DNA from: Acidimicrobiales bacterium
GTDB taxonomy: Bacteria > Actinomycetota > Acidimicrobiia > Acidimicrobiales > VFJN01
Length of the DNA: 47,974 nt
NCBI GenBank assembly: GCA_035316325.1
Contig: DATHJB010000182.1
Location: 1-47,974 of the forward strand
Reading direction: 5' to 3'
The notes below the pieces were generated by a model. The model did not search any database and had not been told where the DNA came from. It worked only from the letters and a program-made list of their open reading frames with translations. Position numbers and translations under genes: made by a program. Shown in pieces: positions 10,780-18,382 of the stretch. Each line of letters opens with the position of its first letter. The stretch's first letter is position 1.

Positions 10780-11655
10780 CTACCCGCCGACGCCCACCAC
10801 GTCGGGCAGCTGCGACGCCAGCCAGGTCGACGGTGTGCAGCCCGCCATCCGCTGGAACTCCCGGGTGAGGTGGCTGTGGTCGGCGTAGCCACAGGCCATG
10901 GCCACGTCGGTGATGGTGGTGCCCGGCCGACGCTCCTGCAGCAGGCCGGTCGCCCGGGTGAACCGCAGCACCTGGGCGGTCTCCTTCGGGGCCAGGCCGA
11001 CCTGCTCCCGGAACCGGGCGATGAAGTGGCGCCGGCTCCAGCCGATCTCGTCGGCCAGCAGGCCCACCTCCACCCGACCCGCGGTCCGTTGCATCTGCCC
11101 CCACGCCCAGGCGACGGCCGGGTCGGGCTGGGGACCCTCGTCGGCCCAGCGCAGCAGCTGCTCGTCGAGAGCGGCGAAGCGCTCGGTCCAGGTGGTGGCG
11201 GTGGCCAGGCGGTCGACCAGCTCGACCACCGCGCCGCCCCGCAGCGCGTCGAGCTCCACGACCGAGTTGGCCAGCTCCCGCATGGGGACGCCGAACAGCC
11301 GGTAGGCGGCGAGCGGCGCCAGGTCGAGCTGGATGCCGGTCTGGTCGGCGCTGTCGACGAGGGCGTAGCCGCTGTGCAGGCCCGCCACGAACGACTCGAT
11401 GCGGCCGGGCGACGGGGTCGGCGAGTTCGACATCTCGGGGATCTCGACCTTGCCGCCGAAGCTCAGGATGAGGACGATCCGGCCGGACGGCACCTCGCGG
11501 CGCCGCACCCCGAGGGCGACCCGCTCGTCGTAGCCGCACAGCTGGGAGTACCCGCCGCCCAGGGCCGCCGGCACCGCCCGGTACGCCATCGTCCACGAGC
11601 TGTGGGGCGACTCGTGGCTCGTGACGGTCACCGCAGGGCTCTCACCAGCGGCCAT
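10780..11655 (-). CDS. AraC-family transcriptional regulator
   Basis: About 291 residues. The N-terminal half resembles a ligand-sensing region. The C-terminal double HTH starts VGLLADEIGWSRRHFIARFREQVGLAPKE and ends TTITDVAMACGYADHSHLTREFQRMAGCTPSTW, the classic AraC signature. The ATG at 11655 is used here; a GTG at 11664, next to the stop of the upstream gene, is also possible. It may control the adjacent VOC gene (inference from adjacency only). Confidence 0.88.
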   Translation of the reverse strand: MAAGESPAVTVTSHESPHSSWTMAYRAVPAALGGGYSQLCGYDERVALGVRRREVPSGRIVLILSFGGKVEIPEMSNSPTPSPGRIESFVAGLHSGYALVDSADQTGIQLDLAPLAAYRLFGVPMRELANSVVELDALRGGAVVELVDRLATATTWTERFAALDEQLLRWADEGPQPDPAVAWAWGQMQRTAGRVEVGLLADEIGWSRRHFIARFREQVGLAPKETAQVLRFTRATGLLQERRPGTTITDVAMACGYADHSHLTREFQRMAGCTPSTWLASQLPDVVGVGG

Positions 11656-11665
11656 GCAGGTCACA

Positions 11666-12397
11666 CTAGGAGACGGTCTCCACGAACCCGCCGTCGGGGG
11701 TGAACTCGACGTAGCCCCCGCCGCCCCGCTCCGGGTGGTCGACGTACACCCGCACCAGCACCCGGGTGTCGAAGGGGAGGAACCGGTCGACGATGACGTG
11801 GGTCACCTCCATGCCTTCGTCGGGGAACTGCGCCCGCGCCTGCTCGGTCATCCCGGGGAACCTGGTGGGGTCGATCTCGCCGAGGTCGAACAGCTTGTCG
11901 GGGAGCTCCTCGATCTCCATGTCGAGCATCTGCTGGGGCTCGGGGCCGGACACGCCGTCGCCGCCGCGCCACGTGTACTCGTCGACGTGGGTGGGCTCGT
12001 CGGGCACCTGCACGTCGACGTAGGCCCAGTCGGGGTAGACGAGGATCTCCAGCACCTTCACCGGGGCGCCCTCGTAGATGTCCGCGAAGGCCCCGAACGC
12101 CTGGGTGGCGTCGCCGTGGAGGAGGTCGGGCTCGCCGGCCGGTGCGGTCGACGGCGGCACCTCGGTCGGCGGCGGGGTCGCCGTCGCTCCTTCGCCGGTG
12201 GTCGACTCCGTGGCCGCGTCGTCGACGACGGCCGCGCCGACCCGATCCGCGGCCACGTCGTCGTCGCCACCCCCGCCCCGGGTCGTCAGCACCAGCGCCG
12301 CCACCGCGACGCCGACCACCAACAGCCCTAGCAACATCCTGGCCAACCACCGCTTGGAGGGATCCTCCCCGATGATCGGCCCGCCCGCCGGTTCCAT
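11666..12397 (-). CDS. membrane-anchored protein of unknown function
   Basis: 243 residues not assigned to a family. A short cytosolic N-terminus ending SKRWLARM is followed by one transmembrane helix (LLGLLVVGVAVAALVL, residues ~22-37). Next comes an acidic Thr/Pro/Glu-rich linker (residues ~45-90) and a ~150-residue extracytoplasmic domain with many aromatic and acidic residues (YPDWAYVDVQV, GGGGYVEFTPDGGF). The domain ends in what look like beta strands. The layout suggests a surface sensor or lipid/ligand-binding protein. It lies just upstream of the AraC gene on the same strand, with 1-10 bases between them depending on the AraC start. Confidence 0.65.
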   Translation of the reverse strand: MEPAGGPIIGEDPSKRWLARMLLGLLVVGVAVAALVLTTRGGGGDDDVAADRVGAAVVDDAATESTTGEGATATPPPTEVPPSTAPAGEPDLLHGDATQAFGAFADIYEGAPVKVLEILVYPDWAYVDVQVPDEPTHVDEYTWRGGDGVSGPEPQQMLDMEIEELPDKLFDLGEIDPTRFPGMTEQARAQFPDEGMEVTHVIVDRFLPFDTRVLVRVYVDHPERGGGGYVEFTPDGGFVETVS

Positions 12398-12423
12398 GGC
12401 GGGTCAGTCAACACCCCGTGGGA

Positions 12424-13542
12424 TCAGGTGTCGAGCACGTCGGCGGCGATCAGCTCTTCGAGGTAGCGGTCGTTCCACAGGCCCACCTGGAGGGCCTTGG
12501 CGCGGCGGAAGTAGAGCTGGACGTCGTAGTCGAGCGTGAAGCCGACGCCGCCGAAGATCTGCTGGGCCGTGGCCGTGACGTCGCGGAACACCTGGCAGGC
12601 GAACAGCTTCGCCATCGGCGCCAGCCGGCTCACCGGGAGGCCGGTCGACCGGGCCCACGCCGCCTCGTGCACCAGCGTGCGGGCGCCGTCGAGCTCGGTC
12701 TGGCGGTCGGCGAGGTAGTGGGCGATCGACTGGAAGGCGCCCAGCGGCTTGTCGAACTGGTGGCGGTCCTTGGCGTACTGGACGGTGATCTCCTGGGCGT
12801 AGCCGGCGGCGCCGACGGCCCAGGCGGCCAGCAGGATGAGGGCGTCGTCGCGCACGGTCTCCCACACCGACCAGCCGGCGGTGCCGATCCGCTCGGCGGC
12901 CGCGCCCTCGAGGTCGACCCGGTACTGGGTGTCGGAGGCGATGCTGAACTGCTGGGTGAGGGTGACGCCGGGGGCCGTGGGATCGACCAGGTAGAAGCCC
13001 ACGTCGTCGGGCCCGTCGCCGCTGCGGGCCACCACGACCAGCCGGGTCGCGGCCTGGGCGAACACCACGTGCCGCTTGGTGCCGGTGACCGTCCAGCTGC
13101 CGTCGGCGGCGACGGCGGCGGCCGACACGCCGGCGGGCCCGAAGCCACCCCCGGGCTCGAGCCACGCCGGCGTGAGGATGGCGTCGCCGGCGACGAGGCG
13201 CGGCAGCCACTCGGCCCGCTGCCCGTCGGTCCCGCCGGCGGCGAGGAGGCCCCCGGCCAGCACGCAGCTGACGAAGTGGGGCGTCGGCGCCAGCGATCGG
13301 CCCAGCTCCTCGTAGACGACGATGCCCTCCACCGGGCTCATCCCCGAGCCGCCGTGCTCCTCGGGGAGCAGCAGGCCGAGGAGGTCGAGGTCGGCGAGCT
13401 GCTTCCACAGCTCGGGCGGGTAGCCGGAGGGGTCGTCCTCCATCTCCCGCACGACGGTGAGCGGCGCGTGCTCGGCGCACAGCCCCCGCACCACGTCGCG
13501 GAGCATGTCCTGTTCCTGGCTGAACGAAAGGTCAAGCGCCAT
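12424..13542 (-). CDS. acyl-CoA dehydrogenase (FadE-like, unusual active-site region)
   Basis: 372 residues with the acyl-CoA dehydrogenase fold: an N-terminal helical domain (LSFSQEQDMLRDVVRGL), a middle beta domain (WTVTGTKRHVVFAQAA) and a C-terminal domain (YAKDRHQFDKPLGAFQSIAHYLAD, QIFGGVGFTLDYDVQLYFRRAK). The YEGTSE segment that carries the catalytic Glu of MCAD-type enzymes is replaced by LQVGLWNDRYLE. Such proteins in actinobacterial steroid catabolism often form heterotetramers with a second FadE. The partner here is probably the dehydrogenase at 15701-16888 in the same operon. This gene is the last of four. Confidence 0.85.
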   Translation of the reverse strand: MALDLSFSQEQDMLRDVVRGLCAEHAPLTVVREMEDDPSGYPPELWKQLADLDLLGLLLPEEHGGSGMSPVEGIVVYEELGRSLAPTPHFVSCVLAGGLLAAGGTDGQRAEWLPRLVAGDAILTPAWLEPGGGFGPAGVSAAAVAADGSWTVTGTKRHVVFAQAATRLVVVARSGDGPDDVGFYLVDPTAPGVTLTQQFSIASDTQYRVDLEGAAAERIGTAGWSVWETVRDDALILLAAWAVGAAGYAQEITVQYAKDRHQFDKPLGAFQSIAHYLADRQTELDGARTLVHEAAWARSTGLPVSRLAPMAKLFACQVFRDVTATAQQIFGGVGFTLDYDVQLYFRRAKALQVGLWNDRYLEELIAADVLDT

Positions 13543-13560
13543 GCGAGTAGCTCCTGGGGC

Positions 13561-14577
13561 TCACGGGTTCCATTGGTCGCCTCGGCGGCGCCACGGGTTG
13601 TCGTCGGGGTCGGCGGGAAGGGCGACCCGCACGGTCGCGGTCGTGCACAGGCGGGCGTCGGCGTCGTCGCCGGTATCCGTCGCCCACACCTCGATCCCGA
13701 CCGTGGCCCAGCGGCAGCCGACGTCGTCGGTGCTGTCGTCGTCGACCCGGCCGGTGATGATCATGGTGTCGCGGGGGTAGATCGAGTCGATCATCCGGAA
13801 CCGCAGGCGCCCGAGGCGTCCCTTCGGCCCCGACCAGTCGGTCACGAAGCGTTCGAACCACGCCTGCTGGTTGGGGGTGTTGAGGAAGATGTCCTTGGTG
13901 CCGTTGCGGTTGACGGCGAAGTCGACGTCGTGGTGCATCGGCCGCCAGTCCCGGGTCGCCAGCGCCCCCAGCACCACGGTCGACGCCGTGACGGGGTAGC
14001 GGAGGGTCGGCAGCTCCCCCTCCCGAGATTGCGACAGGACACGCCCGTTCTGGGCCGGTTTCGTCGCAGTTTCGCCCCGCCGGTAGCCGAAGCCGGTGAA
14101 GATCTCGACGCCGACCTGGTCGCCGTGCTGGTTGCGGTAGTCGACGTCGATCACCCAGAAGCGGCCCGTGCCGAGCTTGGTGGTCTTCGGCTCGCTGACC
14201 GACCGCAGCACCTGCGACACGGAGACGACGTCGCCCGGGCGGACCGGCGTGGCGAAGACGACCTCGTTGTCGGTCATCACCGCCTCTGGCAGCCCCAACC
14301 GCGACTTCAGGTCGAAGTGCACCTGCAGCGGCAGCCGGGGCGCCGACTGGCCGGGCTCCCAGCTGTGCGGCCGGAACCACAGCGACAGCGTGGTGGGCGG
14401 GGCGATCGGCCCGTCGGTCAGCTCGGCGGCCACGGCGTCGTCCCAGAACAGCGGGTTCCCGTTCTCCACCGACGCCAGCGACGTCCAGCAGTACCCCCGT
14501 TCGACGGGGAAGTTCGCCGTCTCCGGGTACCGCTCCTCGCCGATCCACTTCTCGACGTCGGCCGGAATCCCACTCAT
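13561..14577 (-). CDS. double-hotdog acyl dehydratase (FAS1-like/MaoC fusion) with in-frame palindrome
   Basis: 338 residues with two hotdog modules. The first (residues ~1-160: MSGIPADVEKWIGEERYPET..., VRPGDVVSVSQVLRSV) resembles the N-terminal FAS1-like dehydratase half. The second has a MaoC hydratase-2 type active site, ATRDWRPMHHDVDFA, giving the Asp and His expected for hydration of an enoyl-CoA. Residues ~168-185 in the linker come from a 51-bp palindromic element (14024-14074). The ATG overlaps the TGA of the CoA-transferase gene. Likely role: hydration step between the dehydrogenases and the thiolase of the neighbouring genes. Confidence 0.8.
   Translation of the reverse strand: MSGIPADVEKWIGEERYPETANFPVERGYCWTSLASVENGNPLFWDDAVAAELTDGPIAPPTTLSLWFRPHSWEPGQSAPRLPLQVHFDLKSRLGLPEAVMTDNEVVFATPVRPGDVVSVSQVLRSVSEPKTTKLGTGRFWVIDVDYRNQHGDQVGVEIFTGFGYRRGETATKPAQNGRVLSQSREGELPTLRYPVTASTVVLGALATRDWRPMHHDVDFAVNRNGTKDIFLNTPNQQAWFERFVTDWSGPKGRLGRLRFRMIDSIYPRDTMIITGRVDDDSTDDVGCRWATVGIEVWATDTGDDADARLCTTATVRVALPADPDDNPWRRRGDQWNP
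14024..14074. repeat. 51-bp palindromic element inside the dehydratase gene
   Basis: On the minus strand it begins CGAAACTGCGACGAAACC and ends TGTCGCAATCTCG, so the outer arms pair with a few mismatches. It keeps the 51-bp length and CGAAA/TCTCG-type ends of the other elements. It is read in frame, giving ETATKPAQNGRVLSQSR, with no stop. The position is the linker between the two hotdog domains. Confidence 0.75.
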
Positions 14578-15701
14578 GCCACGACTCCTTCTGTCCGCAG
14601 GGCGGCGATCTCGTCGGCGGTGAAGCCGGCCTCGGTCAGGACCGCGTCGGTGTCGGTCGTCGTGGTGTCGGGCAGCTCGTAGACGGCCTGTCGCGGCGAG
14701 CCGGCGAGCACCGGCCCCAGCTGGCGGAACGTCCCGTGGACGGGGTGCTTGGCCTCGACGACCGCGCCGCGGGCCACGAACTGCGGGTCGGCGACGGCCT
14801 CGGTGATGTCGTTGACCGGCGTGACGCAGGTGTCGGCGTCGGCGAGCAGCTCGGTCCACTCGTCGCGGTCCCGGGTGGCGAACACCGCGACCAGGTCGGC
14901 CCGGATGGCGTCCTGCCGATCGTCGTCGGTCTGGTGCTCGATCCACCGCTCCAGCCCCAGCGACCGGCACAGGTTCGCCCAGAACACCGGCTCGATCGCC
15001 CCGACCGCCAGCCACCGCCCGTCCCGAGTGCCGTAGATGCCGTAGCAGGCGTAGCGCCCGGTCAGGATCGAGTGGCCGGGCCCCGGGATCTCGCCGGTGG
15101 CCAGGTACTCGTCGAGGTAGAGCGACAGCATCCAGGCGACCCCGTCGGCCACGGACACGTCGAGGTAGGCGCCTTGTCGCTCCACGAGGGCGGCGAGGAT
15201 GGCGACGGCGGCGTGCATGCCACCGGCGGCGATGTCGGCCACGGTCGCACCCGGCAACGTCGGCCCGTTGGTGTGCAGGAACCCGCCCACCGCCAGGTAG
15301 TTCACGTCGTGACCGGCGCGCTGGGCCGTCGGTCCCGACTGCCCGTACCCCGAGGTGGAGCAGTAGACGACCGACGGGTTCACCGCCCGCACCGCCTCGT
15401 ACCCGATCCCCAACCGGTCGACGACCCCCGGCCGGAAGCTCTCCAACACCACGTCGGCCGTCGCCGCCAGCCGCAGGAACGCCGCCTTGCCGGCCTCCGA
15501 CCGCATGTCGACCTGCACCCTGCGCATCCCCCGGTGCCCGGAGTACGCGTGGAACGCCAGGTCGGCGATGTCCATCCGGCCCGGCCCCGACACCTTCACC
15601 ACCGAGGCCCCGTAGTCGGCCAGCACCCGCGCACACCGCGCCCCCGGCCCCACCACGGAGAGGTCGAGCACGGTGATCCCGGCGAGCGGCCCAGCACCCA
15701 T
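14574..15701 (-). CDS. CaiB/BaiF-type (class III) CoA-transferase
   Basis: 375 residues. The N-terminal Rossmann part reads LAGITVLDLSVVGPGARCARVLADYGASVVKV, followed by VLESFRPGVVDRLGIGYEAV, YCSTSGYGQSGP and TVADIAAGGMHA, where D156 matches the catalytic Asp that forms the acyl anhydride. The family transfers CoA between acids or, in AMACR-type members, racemises 2-methylacyl-CoAs. The sequence does not settle which. It is flanked by overlaps on both sides (ATGA) with the acyl-CoA dehydrogenase upstream and the dehydratase downstream, so it probably primes or epimerises the substrate of that pathway. Confidence 0.88.
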   Translation of the reverse strand: MGAGPLAGITVLDLSVVGPGARCARVLADYGASVVKVSGPGRMDIADLAFHAYSGHRGMRRVQVDMRSEAGKAAFLRLAATADVVLESFRPGVVDRLGIGYEAVRAVNPSVVYCSTSGYGQSGPTAQRAGHDVNYLAVGGFLHTNGPTLPGATVADIAAGGMHAAVAILAALVERQGAYLDVSVADGVAWMLSLYLDEYLATGEIPGPGHSILTGRYACYGIYGTRDGRWLAVGAIEPVFWANLCRSLGLERWIEHQTDDDRQDAIRADLVAVFATRDRDEWTELLADADTCVTPVNDITEAVADPQFVARGAVVEAKHPVHGTFRQLGPVLAGSPRQAVYELPDTTTTDTDAVLTEAGFTADEIAALRTEGVVA

Positions 15702-16888
15702 CAGAAGTTCTTCGGGAGGCCGAGCTTGCGGGTGGCGATGATGTTCTTCTGCACCTCCGACGTGCCGCCGCCGATCGTGTCGATCACCGTGTAGCGGTAG
15801 GTCGACTCGGCCCGGCCGGCCATCGGGGCGTCCTCGGTCTTGACCCGCAGCTGCGTGCCCGGCCCGCCGATGTCCATCGACGCGTCGGCCACCCGCTTCG
15901 ACAGCTCGGTGGCGAACAGCTTGTACTCCGAGGCTTCGGTGCGGGGCGGGTCGCCCCCGGCCAGCGAGGCGTGCACGAACCGCAGCCCCAGCACCCGGGC
16001 CACCTCGCCCTGCGTCACGATCTGCGCCACCTTCTGCCGGACGACCGGGTCGTCCTTCAAGGGCTTCCCGTCGACCACCGCCGTGCGCACGTAGTCGAGC
16101 AGCACCTGGATGCGCTGGTCGATCTGCGAGAAGGTGAACATCGTGAAGCGCTCGAGGTCGAGCGCCTGGGCGATGTACTGGAAGCCCCGGTTGAGCTGGC
16201 CGACCACGTACTCGTCGGGGACGAAGACGTCGTCGAAGAACACCTCGTTGGTGCGCTCGTCGCCCATGGTCCAGATGGCCACGATCGTCAGGCCCGGGTG
16301 GTCCATCGGCACCAGGAACAGGGTGATGCCGTGGTGCTTGGCGGCGTCGGGGTCGGTGCGGGCGCCCACCCAGTACCACTGGGCGAAGTGGGCGGAGGTG
16401 GTCCAGGTCTTCTGGCCGTTGAGCACCCAGCCCTTGCGCTTCTCGTCGCGCACCGCCTTGAGCTGCATCGACGCGGCGTCGGACCCGGCGTTGGGCTCCG
16501 AGTAGCCGACGGCGAACTCCACCTCGTTGGCCAGGATCTTGGGGAGGAACTCCTCCTTCATGATCTCCGAGCCGTGGCGGATGATCGTCTTGCCGACGAT
16601 GCCGACGCCCTTGCCGATCTGCGGCGCCCCCCGCCGGGCCAGGGCCTCGTTGAGCAGGTACTCGTAGACGCCGTCGCCTTCCTGGCCGCCGTAGTCCTTG
16701 GGCCAGGTCATGCCCAGCCAGCCCATGGCGCCCAGCTGGGCCATGAAGGCCCGGCGCTCGGGGGTGTCGACGATCTGCGCCATGTTCTCCCTGGTGGGGT
16801 CCATGACGGAGATGTCCTCGTGCTCGTCGAGGAAGCGCTCGACCTCGGCGAGGAAGCTGAGCTGCTCCTCGGAGAACTCGAAGTCCAT
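15701..16888 (-). CDS. acyl-CoA dehydrogenase (FadE-like)
   Basis: 395 residues, first gene of a four-gene minus-strand operon. It shows FEFSEEQLSFLAEVERFLDEH, GYSEPNAGSDAASMQ (FAD/substrate loop), WVLNGQKTWTTSAH and a C-terminal TIGGGTSEVQKNIIATRKLGLPKNF. The usual YEGTSE is GGGTSE, with Gly at the MCAD catalytic-Glu position, as in many actinobacterial FadE paralogues. Pairing with the second FadE at 12424-13542 is likely. The start at 16888 has a strong GGTGGAGGCCAC leader. A 27-bp perfect palindrome (16911-16937) lies just upstream and is shared with the divergent gene. Confidence 0.9.
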   Translation of the reverse strand: MDFEFSEEQLSFLAEVERFLDEHEDISVMDPTRENMAQIVDTPERRAFMAQLGAMGWLGMTWPKDYGGQEGDGVYEYLLNEALARRGAPQIGKGVGIVGKTIIRHGSEIMKEEFLPKILANEVEFAVGYSEPNAGSDAASMQLKAVRDEKRKGWVLNGQKTWTTSAHFAQWYWVGARTDPDAAKHHGITLFLVPMDHPGLTIVAIWTMGDERTNEVFFDDVFVPDEYVVGQLNRGFQYIAQALDLERFTMFTFSQIDQRIQVLLDYVRTAVVDGKPLKDDPVVRQKVAQIVTQGEVARVLGLRFVHASLAGGDPPRTEASEYKLFATELSKRVADASMDIGGPGTQLRVKTEDAPMAGRAESTYRYTVIDTIGGGTSEVQKNIIATRKLGLPKNF

Positions 16889-16910
16889 GTGGCCTCCACC
16901 CGTTCGACGG

Positions 16911-16937
16911 CATAATCTGACGGACCGTCAGATTATG
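16911..16937. promoter_or_regulatory. 27-bp palindromic operator containing CTGACGGACCGTCAG
   Basis: A perfect inverted repeat of 13-bp arms (CATAATCTGACGG / CCGTCAGATTATG) about one base. It is centred between the divergent dehydrogenase operon (start 16888) and the ketosynthase-like gene (start 16953). Its core CTGACGNNNCGTCAG recurs at three other promoters in the window. The symmetry and size fit a TetR-family dimer site. Confidence 0.8.
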
Positions 16938-16952
16938 CGGAGGGGTGCGCTC

Positions 16953-18311
16953 GTGCCAGCGAGAGGGATCGTCGACTACGCCACCTACCGGCCCTACCGC
17001 CGCCTCGACCTGACCGAGATCGCCTCGGTCGCCGGGGGAGGGGGCGGTCGCGGCACCCGGCCGGTCGCCTCGTACGACGAGGACACCACCACCATGGCGG
17101 TCGCCGCCGCTCGCCGCTGCTCGCTCGACGGGGTCGGGTCCCTGTGGTTCTCCACCACGACACCCGCCTACGTCGACAAGACCAACGCCACCGCGATCCA
17201 CGCGGCGTTGCGGCTCGACCCGGCGGCGCCCGCGTTCGACGCCAACGGCTCGGTGCGCTCCTCGGTGGGTGCCCTGCGAGCCGCCCTTGCGGGGGCGCGG
17301 TCGCTGGTGGTGGCGTCCGACCTGCGGACGGGCCTGCCGGGGTCGCCCGACGAGGCCGCCGGGAGCGACGGGGCCGCGGCGTTCGTGGTGGGCGAAGGCG
17401 AGGACGAGGGCGAAGGCGACGGTGGCGTGATCGCCGAGGTCGTGGGGTGGGGCAGCGCCACCGCCGAGTTCCTCGACCGCTGGCGGACGCCCGGCGACCC
17501 GGCGTCGAGGGTGTGGGAGGAGCGGTTCGGCGAGGGCCGCTACGTCGCCGCCGGCCGGGCCGCCTGGGACGACGCCCTCAAGGCGACCGGCCTCGCCGCC
17601 GACGACATCGCCCGGGCCGCCGTCGTCGGTTCCCACACGCGCGCCTGCACCCAGTTCGAGCGTTCTGTCTTCGCTGAGCCCGGAATAGCCGGCTCAGCGA
17701 AGACAGAAGGGTTCGCCGGGGCCGCCGCTCCCGGGCTGGCGCTCGCCCGGCTGCTCGACTCGGCGGCCCCCGGCGAAACCCTGGCCCTCGTCGTGTTGGC
17801 CGACGGCGCCGACGTCCTCGTCCTGCGCACCACCGACGCCCACCGCCCCCGGCCCGTCGAGGAGCCCGTCGGGGCGCCCCTCGCCTACGGGACCTACCTG
17901 CGCTGGCGGGGGCTCCTGACCACCGAGCCGCCCCGCCGGCCCGAGCCCGCCCGCCCCTCGGCCAGCGCCGCCGGTCGCAACGCCGACTGGAAGTTCGGGT
18001 TCGTCGGGTCCCAGGACGACGCGGGCACGGTGCACCTGCCGCCCGCCCCGCTCGACGCCGAGGCCCGCCCGATGGCCGACGCCACCGGCACCGTCGTCAC
18101 CTTCACCGTCGACCGCCTGGCCTACTCGCCCAGTCCGCCGGTGGTGTTCGCGGTGGTCGACTTCGACGGCGGCGGCCGCCTGCCGGTCGAGCTGACCGAC
18201 GTCGACCCGGCCGACGTGGCCGTGGGCACCCGGGTCGAGATGACCTTCCGCAAGCTCTTCACCGCCGACGGCATCCACAACTACTTCTGGAAGGCGAGGC
18301 CGATCCGATGA
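16953..18311 (+). CDS. HMG-CoA synthase/ketosynthase-like protein fused to an OB-fold (DUF35) domain
   Basis: 452 residues from a GTG at 16953 preceded by GGAGGGG; an upstream ATG at 16935 lies inside the operator and is unlikely. Residues 1-~310 resemble the thiolase-fold HMG-CoA synthase/KAS III group: an opening GIVDYATYRPYRRL, then SLWFSTTTPAYVDKTNATAIHAALRL and GFAGAAAPGLALARLL. The usual catalytic Cys region lacks an obvious Cys. Residues ~350-452 look like the acyl-CoA-binding OB/DUF35 domain (GTVVTFTVDRLAY...VGTRVEMTFRKLFTADGIHNYFWK). A palindromic element at 17663-17708 adds ~15 residues before GFAGAAAP. The acidic run GEGEDEGEGDGG near residue 150 is low complexity. It is probably an accessory partner of the thiolase encoded next. 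Confidence 0.75.
   Translation: MPARGIVDYATYRPYRRLDLTEIASVAGGGGGRGTRPVASYDEDTTTMAVAAARRCSLDGVGSLWFSTTTPAYVDKTNATAIHAALRLDPAAPAFDANGSVRSSVGALRAALAGARSLVVASDLRTGLPGSPDEAAGSDGAAAFVVGEGEDEGEGDGGVIAEVVGWGSATAEFLDRWRTPGDPASRVWEERFGEGRYVAAGRAAWDDALKATGLAADDIARAAVVGSHTRACTQFERSVFAEPGIAGSAKTEGFAGAAAPGLALARLLDSAAPGETLALVVLADGADVLVLRTTDAHRPRPVEEPVGAPLAYGTYLRWRGLLTTEPPRRPEPARPSASAAGRNADWKFGFVGSQDDAGTVHLPPAPLDAEARPMADATGTVVTFTVDRLAYSPSPPVVFAVVDFDGGGRLPVELTDVDPADVAVGTRVEMTFRKLFTADGIHNYFWKARPIR
17663..17708. repeat. 46-bp palindromic element inside the ketosynthase-like gene
   Basis: Perfect 18-bp arms TTCTGTCTTCGCTGAGCC and GGCTCAGCGAAGACAGAA around a 10-base loop. It is translated in frame as SVFAEPGIAGSAKTE. 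It differs in sequence from the CGAAA-ended families but matches them in size, symmetry and AT-enriched ends. Confidence 0.85.
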
Positions 18312-18382
18312 GCGAGCGTCCGCAACGCAGGGAGCGTGGCCCGAGCGGCCCGGCGCGTAGCGCCAAGAGCGGGAAGCAATGA
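18308..18382 (+). CDS. 24-residue basic mini-ORF linking two genes
   Basis: The ATG at 18308 overlaps the TGA of the ketosynthase-like gene (ATGA). Its own TGA overlaps the ATG of the thiolase gene (ATGA). The predicted peptide starts MSERPQRRERGPSG and is rich in Arg, Lys, Ser and Gly. It has no recognisable domain. It could be a coupling leader that carries ribosomes between genes, or a chance reading of a spacer. The thiolase also has a GGGAAG leader of its own. Confidence 0.35.
   Translation: MSERPQRRERGPSGPARSAKSGKQ

Noticed and set aside
14574-17636. Continuous open minus-strand frame of about 1000 codons
   Set aside because: Only the part up to 15701 is a real gene (CoA-transferase). 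The remainder is a shadow of the acyl-CoA dehydrogenase and ketosynthase-like genes, an effect of high GC and rare stop codons.
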